Source: Lates calcarifer (taxonomy: Eukaryota > Chordata > Actinopteri > Centropomidae). From it: a DNA stretch of 64,000 nucleotides. Location of the stretch: the NCBI RefSeq assembly GCF_001640805.2, contig NC_066850.1, forward strand, positions 16,427,036-16,491,035, in the 5' to 3' direction. Positions within the stretch are counted from its first letter, which is position 1; each line of letters begins with the position of its first letter. The notes beneath the pieces are model-generated. The model saw nothing but the letters and a program-made list of their open reading frames with translations. It ran no database searches and was not told where the DNA came from. Below, piece after piece: positions 1-10,805 of the stretch. The translations under genes and the position numbers were made by a program.

Positions 1-3000
1 AGCTCCTGACATCAGATGTGTCCATTATAAATGATAAGCTGGGCGGGGATGAGTCTCTCCTTGAGATGCTTTACCACTTCTTGGAGCAGGATCCGCCCCT
101 CAACCCCTTACTGGCCAGCTTTTTCAGCAAAACTATCGGCAATCTCATTGCCAGGAAAACCGAACAGGTACAGTGAAAAAGATCTTGGCTTGCACTGTTA
201 ATCCACTGTACAGCAAAGAACTGACATACAGTATACTGCTATGTGCAAATGAAAGCACTTTTTTATTTTTCCAGGTGATTACCTTCCTAAAGAAAAAGGA
301 AGGCTTCATTGGCCTGGTGCTGAAACATATTGATGCCTCTGCCATGATGGACCTGCTGCTTCGCCTCATCAGTTGTGTGGAACCTGCCCCCTTGAGGCAG
401 GAGGTCCTTCATGTAAGCGATCTAAATATGTCTTTATACCTCCCCTGAGTAAATGTAAAAAAAAAAAAAAAAAACCTGAATGTAATGCCATTTATGGTTT
501 TTCCCATCCCAGTGGCTGAATGAGGAGAAGTTGGTACAGAGACTCTCAGAGCTCATCCATACTGGTAAAGATGAGGAGGTGAGTTGACTCGTCACTATAC
601 TGTTATGATACTCAGATGAAGAAGCTTACAAAACTTTTAACAAAACATCTGTTCATTTAAATTAAATGATTTAACAATTTACCTTTCAGAGACAATCAAA
701 TGCGTCCCAAACGCTTTGTGACATCATCCGCCTTAGTCGAGACCAGGCCAATCAGATGCAGGAGAATGTGGAGGCTGACCCACTATTGGCTGTACTAGAG
801 TCGTAAGTTTACAGTACCTTACAGTTGAAAGTTTCAAGAGGAAAAATGAATCTTATCTATGTGCAATCTGAGGGTGTGGTGTTTGGAATGAGCACTGAAA
901 ACCCTAGCATTTACTTGGTCACTTTTTCCCCCCTTCTAAAATTCAAAATACCAATGTATTGGCTCTATTAGGTGGACAAACTAGTCAAGTCCTTGGCTAA
1001 TCTGACGCTGGTAAATGGTATATATATGCTTTTTGAGGCTAGACTTGGTTGTTAAATAAGTTGAGAAAGGCAATCACTTTGTTTACAATTTACAATTTCA
1101 ACCTTAATCTCAACCATAGCTGACTCAAAATGTGCACATTTCCCAATCTGGAGTGTTCTGGAGAGCGTATAAAAAAGAAATAGAGACAAACATACATCAG
1201 GTTGTAGTGTGTGTGCAAAGTCAGATTTTTGTGTCAGGCCGTGTTTGTTTCCTTTATCATGCTCTGTTCAGAGGGACAGTAAACTTGCACTTTGCCTCCC
1301 AAGCCCATGAATTTCTGTCAATGTCATTATGAATAGAAAACTAATGGGACATTTGCTTTGTTTGCTTCAGCAGAACACCTCATTAATATGTCACCATTAT
1401 CAAAGTTATTGTTTCTGAAAACCTGTGTATCTTTCAGGCAGGAGAGTGTGGCGGGGCTCCTCAAGAACTTGTTTGAGGGGGAGAGGAGCGAGGCCTCCAT
1501 CGTTAACGGAACTCAAGTGCTACTTACCTTACTGGAGACCAGGAGGTCTGGGTGAGTCAGGGTGTTTCCTGTCAATTTTCTAATTGTACATTTTGGGAGC
1601 TTCTGTAATTTTGGTTTCACTAAGTCCTGGTCGTCTCTGCACTGAGACAGATATAATTAAATTATTTTTTATTATTTTATTTAATTCTGTAAGGTATCAG
1701 GAATGTAAAGGAAATGCTTCCCTCGGTGTATGTATATGAATGCAGACACAGGCACTTGGTTGGTAGTATAATCTTCATAGTGTAAAGTTTGATTACTTAG
1801 TGTTTTTGTCTGCTTGTGTCTCCCAGGTTGGAAGGGCTGATGGATCTGTATTCTCAGGGTTATGAAAGGTCTTACACTGTCAACAGCAGTATTTTAAATG
1901 CCATTGAGCCCCATTTAAAGGACTTCCAGCAGCTTCTTCTGGATCCCCCCAAGGTAAAGCTGCATTGCAGTGCTAGCATTTCATATATTTTTAACAGTTT
2001 AACATTTATCTTTTAAAATAGTGCAGCATTTGATGGAGAATTGACAGTGCACATTTTAATTGTTATACAGCCTTGTGTTCCCCTCTGTGGTACAGTTGTA
2101 GGATTGAAAATCCGTTCTTGTGTATTGGTATCAAAACAACATTTGGTAATGACACTAGTTGATCTACTTTTTCTATTCCATCTACAGAAAAGTGCAATAT
2201 TGACGACCGTTGGCGTTCTAGAGCAGCCACTGGGGAACGCCCGCCTTCATGTGGCCCGGCTGGTGGCCGCCCTACTGCAGACCAATGCCCCCAGTATCTG
2301 CCAGGAGCTTTGCAATCTTGCCACCATGGACCTACTACTGGTAGGATAAGTTTGACTTCACTCACTGTAGCTCCTTTTCATCACTGCACACAGAGTAAGA
2401 TGTGATTGTTTTTGTATATCTAAAAAAGCTGCATCAGATTTACACAAGGTCAGTGATGAGGCATGGAACCATTGATTACCTTATCACACCCCTGACCAAA
2501 GAGCAGTGGGTGTGGCCTCTTCGGAGCAGGTTCATTTATGCCTTTCATTCGTTTCGTGCTGTTCAGCAGACAGGGAATACAAACACTCCACTGTTGTCTC
2601 AGTTAAACAACATTGGGGCAGTGAAGAGTTTCTGGTCCAGATATTAATGCCATGTGTTTTACCTCTGCATCAACCACAACTAGGCTGGAGGCATTATGTT
2701 TCTGAGTTGTGCACCCATCCCATTCTTGTGAGTGCCATTTGACAAGGAATGGTTTTTCCTTCAATTGTTCACCTGTCTGTGTATATCCTTATGTCACAAA
2801 CCAAAAATCTTCCCTAAGGGGCCTCACAATCTGTACAGTAAATGACACCCACTGTCCTTACACTCTCGACTCAGATGAGGTCCCAGTAATGGGCAAAATG
2901 GAAGAAACCTAGTGAATGTTTTAGCTGCTCTATTTATTGTGTTTATCAAGTTTATTTATGAATATTATATATAGATTGTGATGATAGTGATAGTGATAAT

Positions 3001-4391
3001 TTTCATTTTTTTTAAATTTTACAATGTCTAAATTCTTTCAGTCTTTACTGTAGTTATTACTTGAGTCTGGACAGACATTGAGTTAAACTGCAGTTTGACT
3101 GGTTGGCAAAGGCACATGATCGTAAGGGGTACAGATCCATGTACTGTTGCAGTATTTGCCTAAAATGCTACATCTTGATAACTGCGTGTTGTTAAGGGAA
3201 CTCTCTCTCAGTTCAGTGCTGCTTACAGTTGTTCTCTTTCATGCGCTCTGTCACAGCATGTCAATGAGTTTGATTTGCATCTCTCTCTATGAACAGGATC
3301 TGTTCTTCAAATACTCCTGGAATAATTTTTTGCACTTCCAAGTGGAGCTGTGTGTGGCGGCTATCCTGAACCACCCTTCCTCAGAGGAGCGGCCCAGCCC
3401 AGGCCTCCAGAACCATGATGGGAAGCCTGCAGCGTCTAACCCTGAGGCACAGGGGGAGGCAGTGGAGACAGGCAGGACCATTGACCCACAGACCTCCATC
3501 CATAATGCCCTCGTGGCACATGTAGGTGGCTTAAGGAGCTCCTTACCATGAGAATGGCATATTACATCCAGATGTCTTTTGGGTGTTGTGTGTTTTAAGG
3601 GCTTTCCCCTGTAAATTGATAAGTTGATGCATCAGTTGAGAAGACCCTGAGTAGACTTTGTTGCCCAGTATTTTTTCATCTCATGCCCTCTGTCAGTTAT
3701 TTCCACACTCATCATGATTCTGTGTTTCTTTTGAACCCTCAGCTCTTCCAGAAGTGTCGATTGGTACAGAGGATCCTTGATGCCTGGGAGGAGAATGATA
3801 GAATACAGTAAGTCTGCTCGTATGCATGGCCAGTAATGTGCTCAAACCCATTTGTATTGAAATAGCACATTTCCTACCACTACATCATTTCTGTGCAGCT
3901 GCATTTTCTTGTTATGCAGATTCTGCAAGATATGTATAGTAGTTACATGCTGATTTTGCATGTAGGAGCTAAAAATGTTAAAATGTTGCCTTTTCCATAT
4001 TTTGTATTGTATTTTTCAAAGTGAAACTGACAAAAGTGAAACTGACTTGTTGCAGTTACTGTGTTGAAGCTAATCTTAAGTGAACCTGTGATCTCAGGGT
4101 TGAGGGCGGCACCAGGAGAGGCAACATGGGTCATCTGACCAGAATTGCCAACATGGTGGTTCAGAACTTGGAGAAAGGACCAGTACAGGCCCAGATCACT
4201 GACCTCATCAAAGGTAATCATATATTGCAATAGTCCTGATGCCAGGTTAGTCACCTGTTTATCTGAAAATTCACTAACAATTAATATCCCTGCTATGGTT
4301 TACAGAGCTGCCAGAGGACTGCAGAGGTCGCTGGGAGAGCTTTGTGGACGAGACCCTGAGAGAGACCAACAGGAGGAACACGGTGGAGCTG
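1..4391 (+). CDS. PPP6R2: PPP6R2 SAPS-domain exons (11 exons)
   Basis: Exons: 1-167, 275-412, 513-578, 690-802, 1438-1551, 1827-1953, 2188-2340, 3297-3521, 3743-3807, 4098-4213 and 4306-4391. They encode the helical-repeat SAPS region, which contacts the PP6 catalytic subunit (family knowledge). Visible landmarks are [20 protein letters not shown] at the left edge, [85 protein letters not shown] and [19 protein letters not shown]. The 225-base exon at 3297 carries a low-complexity insert (about 30 residues, rich in Pro, Glu, Ser and Asn) after the FHFQVELC-type helix, a region that is also variable in mammals. Exon phases chain without frameshifts or stops. The gene looks intact here. Confidence 0.93.
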
Positions 4392-7300
4392 GTGAGATAT
4401 TATTCAATAGCACTCTTTGTTTCTGAATAAAAACCTTTCTTTTAACTTCCTCTCATTTCCTCCTCTCCCCTACCAGTTTAAGCCCTGTGTGCAGAGCAGC
4501 AGTTACTCAGAACAGGACCATGCAGCCCAGCATTCTGTCAGAGCAGTCGTTACTACCTTCTCAATACATTAGAAAAAAAAGTCATCTAATAAATCTGAAA
4601 ATATATGCAACAAAAGTCAGAAGTGTTTTTAATTAATAAACAGTAGTGGCCTTGATTATACATTGTAGATTTAAAGGTGCCCTGTGGAGTTTTTTCTAAA
4701 CAAGCAAAAAGTGATGTTAACATGTAGTGTTACTCATCAAAACACAGAGTGTCTATCTCTCTAACGAACACGCTGAATGTATTTCCTTCCTCATAAAGCA
4801 TTTGCCAAGCCAATTTAAAAAAAAAAAAAAAAATCCCTGGTATTGTGCCACCAGTGTGTGTGCCTGTGTGTCCTTCTGTTTGTGCATGACACAAATAAAA
4901 AGGGACTCGCTCGTAGATTAACTCCATAGTGTTACTACAGGTCAGAAAGTCCACATGGAACCTTAAAATCATGGAGCATTACCTATACAGTATGAGTTTT
5001 ATCTTAACAGCACAATGACATTTGCAAAGCACTTGTCTGTCATATCATAATTGCAACATGATGTACAAGTATGTCTTGAAAGACATGTACTGTTGAACAC
5101 TGAAAAAAAGTTGACCAAACCTCCACACTGTGTTCCACAGGTAAGCACCCACAACATGCACTCATCCAGTGAGGACGATGACATGGAGAGCCCCTTCCCC
5201 AATGACCTGTCTCTCCAGCAGGTAGGATGGACTCGCCACCATGGAAACAAAATGACACCTCACCCCACTGTTTATAAATTACTGCCTAAATCCGTCTTCA
5301 GCAACCTCCTCTGTCCATAATGACATCACCTTAAAAGTGTCCTTTTGACCCTCACAGGCCTTCTCTGACTATCAGATCCAACAGATGACTGCCAACTTTG
5401 TGGATCAGTTTGGGTTCAATGACGAGGAGTTCAATGAGCATGATGACAACATTAAGTAAGTCTTACTGTGCAGTCAAGAGCAAAGAATCTTTGTTTTTAC
5501 CAACTGTCAGTAAACACTTTGATTGTATGTCTGTTGAATGTAATACTTGAGAGTAGGTATCTTATTTTTCGTTGCTTAACATGTTCAGTTACACCACAAC
5601 AATCACCCAATCTACTGGTTGTTTGCTAACATTTTAACATTCTACTTGTTCTCTTTCCTCAGTGCCACGTTTGACAGAATTGCCGAAATAAACTTCAATC
5701 TAGATGCTGATGATAATAGTGTAAGTGTTTTGCACATGCTTGTGTCTTAAGAGGTTTTCAGATACAATGTGGCAACGGCACCGCTGCTCTCTGAAAACCG
5801 TTATGTCCAGAGGCATGCAACAACACTGTGTTGCTGTGTTGAAGCCTGTACATTTATTTTTCTGTTTGTACATTTTTGTGAAATTCTGTACAGAGGATAT
5901 TCAGCCCTGTTCAAAAGCAGCCCTCCAGTGTGATCCAGCTGAGAATAAGAGAAATATTACTTTATAATGATTTAAAAACATAATTAGGTTATGTTACTTT
6001 TTCTTTGTAGGAGAATAGGCATACTACTTATTGCTTTAATGAGTGCACTTTTGGCAAACCATCACATAATTTTTCCAAAATTGAAACGTGTCTTTTGTAC
6101 ACAGGCCAATGCGGCTGCTTTTGAAGCCTGCTGTAAAGAGAGGATACGCCAGTTTGATGATGCTGAAGAGGAAGAGGACATTTGGGAGGAGAAGGAGATC
6201 AACTATGCAACACAAGCTAAATCCAGAACAAGGTAAACCTGCTATTTATTTATTTTTTCAAGTTTTTGGTTCCCTTAGTGCAGTTCTTTACATGACAAGT
6301 CTCTGTCTTTGTTAACCTTGTAATTCTCCTATCTTCCAGGTTTGGGGTCTCCCAAACCTCAGAGGGAAGCTCCAGAAACAGCTTGGAGAATGGAGGAAGG
6401 GAGCAGGACCGCGGATCTGAATCTGATGAGGATGAAGACTCTGACCATAACACATCAGATACAGGTAGACAAGAGGAGAGCAGCCACTCACAGAATACAC
6501 TTATATTATTTCAGGCTAGAAACAACCCTTCAAAATAGGCTATTTTGACTTCTTTTGTGACTATTGTCTTATTTTCAGGTCCAGGCTGGACAGCAAATTT
6601 CAGGGACTCTGGAGGGACTGCAGCATCCCAAACCCCAGCAGCGTGGGACAACTCAGCTGGGAGTGGAGCCCAGAGGCATCCAACAGGCTGGGCCAACTTC
6701 ACTGAGTTCCAGCCTTTCTGCGGGTGAGAAGCAAACCTGCTGATCCAAATTAGGAGGTCTCCTATGGTTGTCTTAAAAAACAAAAAACATTTACATGTAT
6801 GCTTCCCATACAACCTGACAGATTTTTTGAGTATCTGGAAGAATTGGAAAGATCCAAACCCAGGTGTGCAAAGCTTGTAGAGGCTTAAAAAGACTTAAAG
6901 ATACAAAGTACAAAGCACTGGATTAAGGGTCTGAATACTTCTGTTTTTGAATGGCAGTTTTAAGAACTAAATCCACAACATTCTAAAGCCAATGTACATT
7001 TTTAGAACATAACCACAAGATTTTGTTGGAACAGTCGCCTTTCTTTACAACTTGTTAACACAGATTACTGTTTTCCCTCTGGTTTCCTGCAGCACAGAGA
7101 CTAATCCCAGGTGCAGCTCTCCTGTGGACTCAGGCAGTGGGGACACAGATAAACAAGCCAAACAAAACCACGAGAAGAGTGGTGAGCGTTTCCCTGCACT
7201 CTCACTCTCTGTTGGAGATGGACTCTGAGTCTGTCCGTAGAGTTGGTGAAAGATTTAAAAAATGTAACAAGACTTCAACAATTACACGTCTGTTGCTCAA

Positions 7301-8567
7301 TAGTCTTTTTTTTGTGTCCGCAGATGTCGGTGCCTCATCTGGTGCTTGGCCAGTGGGAGAAGGGAGGAAGGCTCCTCTTGTGGCCTCAGACAGCAGCTCC
7401 TCCGGGGGATCTGACAGCGAGGAAGACGACAAAAATGCTGGTGCTCCTCCTTCTGCAGCCACCCCCTCGGAAACAGCTGGGGCCCCTGGCAACAAGACAG
7501 CTGACCTCAAAAGGTTTGCAACTCTTAAATGAAAGCTTTGCTGTCAGATGCTGGATAGTAAAATCCTCCTCTGTTGACCAGTCCACTTTGCAGTGTGTGT
7601 GTGTGTGTGTGTGTGTTACCACATTGAGGTAATTATAGACTGGACAGGGATTTGAAATTACTGGATTCATTCAGTTTTGCCTTTCTAAGTAAAGTACATC
7701 CTGGGAGCTTCTCTGCAGAAACTTCAGCTTAAACCTTAAGGTTAAGTAGAAGATGTTTGTCATTTTAGAAAGGTATTTAATTACCAGGTAGCAAACACAA
7801 TATTAGTACTTTTTCCACTGTGTGGAAAGTGAATTTAATTACCATTTAAAAGAGTTTACAAGTGTATTTTTTTTCTTAATCTTCACAGTCATTGTTTCAT
7901 TCAAAGTGTATTGGTGTGAAGTAAATAGTAACTCTTAGCCTCCATCTTGCAGTGAGGAGAGTCTGGTGTCTCTGGAGAAGCTCTCCCTGTCAGATCCTCC
8001 CAAAACATCAGAGCAGCAGCCTGCTGAGGATTCTAACACACAGACTGACAGGAAGTAAGTTCCCACCTGACAAATAATTTGTGCTGAAATAATCATTTAA
8101 CTCATTGATTACCAGTTCTGCTGGTCAAAAAGAATGTTTTTAAGACCTTGTTTTGACTTTGGAAGCTTTGGAAACAACTGAGCAGATGATGAATAAATCA
8201 AAGTGACCAAACTGAATTTAGTATCCATGTTGACAGAGGGCAGAGGGTGGTGAACCTCTGGTGTAAAGGCCCACATGTAGTTACAGGCACGGATAAGGGA
8301 TGTTGTTTGTCTGCAGCACCATGTGACCATGAAGTCTGGGTTGCAAACCAACAACTGGATGCTGAAAGTATAGATTGGATTTCAGTCACCACAAACCAGT
8401 GCTTAATTTGTAAACCAGGAGGTCCTGGAGAGAGTTGGTTGGTCCTTTCTCCTTGGAAGCTGTTATAGTAGCATCCCTTAAGATGTGTGTTTGACTGTTA
8501 ACTGTGTCATCCTAACAGAGAGGAGACGCCACCTCCCTCAGAAGTGTCGGTCAACGGACCGGTCTGA
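1..8567 (+). CDS. PPP6R2: PPP6R2, protein phosphatase 6 regulatory subunit 2 (SAPS family), 5'-partial, 21 exons in window
   Basis: Scaffold subunit that binds the PP6 catalytic subunit and directs it to substrates; mainly cytoplasmic (family knowledge). I joined 21 exons, all with AG acceptors and GT donors and consistent phase, giving 2,435 coding bases (about 810 residues plus stop). The first exon is cut by the window edge, so roughly the first hundred residues are missing. Blocks such as [45 protein letters not shown] and the C-terminal NGPV match what I know of vertebrate PPP6R2. The neighbour on the opposite strand, SBF1, is also its human neighbour, which favours PPP6R2 over PPP6R1 and PPP6R3. 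Teleosts can hold a and b duplicates and I cannot tell which this is. Introns up to about 950 bases (803-1437, 2341-3296, 4392-5140) hold nothing else obvious except the possible last exon at 4477. Confidence 0.93.
5141..8567 (+). CDS. PPP6R2: PPP6R2 acidic and disordered C-terminal exons (10 exons, ends TGA 8565-8567)
   Basis: Exons: 5141-5221, 5358-5455, 5663-5720, 6105-6232, 6340-6464, 6579-6723, 7093-7181, 7324-7513, 7953-8054 and 8519-8567. The first three give the conserved acidic stretch [33 protein letters not shown] and [10 protein letters not shown]. Later exons are Ser-, Glu- and Asp-rich and probably disordered, with family landmarks [44 protein letters not shown] and the terminal VNGPV. 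The exon at 5141 begins GTAAGC directly after CAG, so it looks like a donor at its own acceptor. The exon ending at 7513 uses a weak donor, AAG followed by GTTTGC. The 81-base exon at 5141 is phase 0 on both sides, so skipping it would keep the frame. Confidence 0.9.
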
Positions 8568-9060
8568 GCGCGAGCAGACGCAGAAATCCATCAGTGACCG
8601 TGCCGCGGACTGTCAGCCTCCTCCAGAGTGACTCCCCTAAATAACCTCACTGCAACTATGGTGTTTTTACTGAATCACTCTGCCATGTTATTGGACCTGG
8701 ACACTGCCAATCAACACCAATAATGAGGCGGCGGAACATGTAAAAAAAAATACATATATGAAAAATAAGAAAAAAAAAAAACCAACAGACAGAACGGAGT
8801 GTAGAGGAATCATCTTCAAAGCCTTTTTTCCGATGTTGCACATAATTACGTGCGGTTTTAATGTAGCAGCGATCTTATGAGACGACAGAATCCGAGGGGT
8901 AACATCATTATTATTTTTTTATGTCCTGAACGATTTCTCTCCTTCTTGTTCAAAGCTGTTGGAACCCCATTGTTAGGGATTTTACATTGTCACCCCTGAA
9001 TGGATAGCACAGGCTAACTTTTAACGATGCCTCAACAATAAATACCTGTTTTTGAAAACT
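8568..9060 (+). other. PPP6R2: PPP6R2 3' UTR (proximal form)
   Basis: This is the sequence after the TGA at 8565-8567. It is AT-rich with A and T tracts and has no reading frame I trust. An AATAAA at 9037-9042 is the first canonical poly(A) signal after the stop, so a short 3' UTR would end near 9060. The end point is inferred from the signal only. Confidence 0.6.
9037..9042 (+). promoter_or_regulatory. Poly(A) signal AATAAA of PPP6R2
   Basis: Canonical hexamer about 470 bases after the PPP6R2 stop, followed by a T-rich stretch at 9060-9071 that could serve as a downstream element. Confidence 0.6.
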
Positions 9061-10000
9061 TTTTTTTTTTCCTTCAAGCTTAAGAAAAAGCACTTATGCA
9101 GCCATTTACTGTACATGATAGCACAATGTAAGTGTTCTACCCTCATCTCTGCTGGCTGTCTTATCTGTCCTCTCCCCCAGATCAAGTTTTTTCCCCCCAT
9201 TTTTTTTTTCTTTTTTTTTTTTTTCTCTTTGGTTGCTGTTGATGAAACATCTCTTGTTGTCATACATCACCAGGTTTCTGAATGTTTTGAAGTGCTTCAG
9301 GAGGGTCCGTTGAGGAGGAGGAGGAGGAGGAGGGGCGGGTCAATGAACAGAGTTCTAATAGTATTACTGTCTTTTGCTCATGTGCAATAATGTCAATTAG
9401 CCATTTTATTTAAAAATGAAATTCAGCATTTTTTTTTTTTTTTTTAAAGAATCAATCTAGCATCGGAGCCTCATTTGGTGTAGTTTTAAGCAAACAAATT
9501 TGGATATAATCTCAACTTGAGGTTTTGGATTTTTTAAATTGAATTTTCTTTTGTTTTTTTCTTTGTAGTGCATGTATAACTGGTTCTCTGTTGACCTAGC
9601 TAGTGAGCTAAGACCTTCTGATTGTATTGACTTTTAAGTTCTTATTGCTATCCCCCTTAAATCAACCAAACATTATCTACCTATATACAAATATTATCTA
9701 CATTTAAAAGTAATTTTACAAGCAATGTTGAGATTACTATTATTGTCTGTTCCTTTTTTTTTTTCACTGTCTCCACCAAGCACTTACTCACAGGGCGAGA
9801 GTGGCATCTGGTAAGAGTGATGCTGTATGTTTTTTTTTTTTTTTCTTCTTTTTTTAAAGTTTTAATTTTATTTCTCTCTGAGCAGCAGGATTGGAAAGAG
9901 GGCAGGTCTGAGTTCTGCAGAGCTCCAGGCCGCTTTGGTGTACTTACTTAAATCACTTGACAGCGATCAGGTTCTACGATCATTGTTAAAAAAATTTGAA

Positions 10001-10006
10001 ATTAAA
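10001..10006 (+). promoter_or_regulatory. Possible distal poly(A) signal ATTAAA of PPP6R2
   Basis: The second most common hexamer, followed within 10 bases by GTGTCTGGTTG, which is GU-rich as expected for a cleavage site. It would extend the 3' UTR to about 10,020. Between the two signals lie T tracts at 9201-9225, 9430-9445 and 9831-9844 and a GGA repeat at about 9310-9336. Confidence 0.35.
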
Positions 10007-10380
10007 AGTGTCTGGTTGACCACATTAATACCAAAAGCTTCGCTTTACCTGTCTGGTTGTCGTCTTTCCATCTCTGCAAACTAATCTTACAGGGACCTTC
10101 AAGCTGGGTCGGGCTCTGCCGGGAGTTAACGTCAGGTCGCTGGACTAAAGGTGTCGACTTTGTCCCTCCTCAACAGGTGTAACAAAGCTGTCAGGAGAGC
10201 GAGGGAGATGTCAGTCAAACTCTCTAATCCTGAGAAGAGGATCAAAAGAAGGAGGTCAGAGGTCAGGGTCAGCTGTGTCTTAGCCCCTAAACTACAAGTT
10301 GTGAGTACTGAACTGTTACTCTGTTTATCTCAAGACAAAATGAAAATCATCTTGCCAGCACTTGATATGGAATCACTTTT

Positions 10381-10805
10381 ACCACTTTATTAGGAACACT
10401 GTGCTAATACTGAATAGGGCCTCCCTTGCTCTCAGGACAGCTTCACTTCTTCGTGGCATGGATTTCACAAGGTGTTGGAAACTTTTCTTTGACATGATTT
10501 CACAATGTAATTTCTGCAGATTTGTCAGCTGTGCATTCATGCTGTGAATCTCCTGTCATACCACATCCCAAAGGTGTTCTGTTGGATTTAGATCTGGTGA
10601 CTGGGAAGGCCAGCCAAGTACACTGAACCATCATGGGTCTATAGTTTTATAGATTCATGCTGTTAACACCAAATTCTGTGGCTGACAGAAGTGGAACCCA
10701 GTGTGGTCCTCTGCTTTTGTAGCTCATCCACTTTCAGTTTGACATGTGCCTTCTGAGAAGCCATTTTTCTATGACCTCTCTCATCAGCAAGGTGTTTCTG
10801 TAAAG
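10381..10805 (-). pseudogene. Tc1-like transposase relic, copy 1 (C-terminal part)
   Basis: The minus strand reads FQHLVKSMPRRSEAVLRA near 10400-10480 and SPDLNPTEHLWDV near 10570-10610. These are the closing segments of a Tc1/mariner DDE transposase; the SPDLNP block lies next to a catalytic acidic residue. The outer edge reads ACTTTATTAGGAACAC, as in the end of a fish repeat I know. The middle of the gene is deleted: after about 10640 the sequence jumps to a more N-terminal part (up to about 10805). Stops and frameshifts make it dead. The element type is recognised from memory of the protein family; boundaries are approximate. Confidence 0.75.

Noticed and set aside
7202..7510. 102-residue frame on the minus strand opposite the PPP6R2 exon at 7324-7513
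   Set aside because: It is the shadow of the Ser/Asp-rich coding exon on the other strand.
10151..10393. Basic 80-residue frame (CNKAVRRAREMSVKLSNPEK) between the two genes
   Set aside because: No recognisable family and its right end runs into the Tc1-like relic; it is most likely random.
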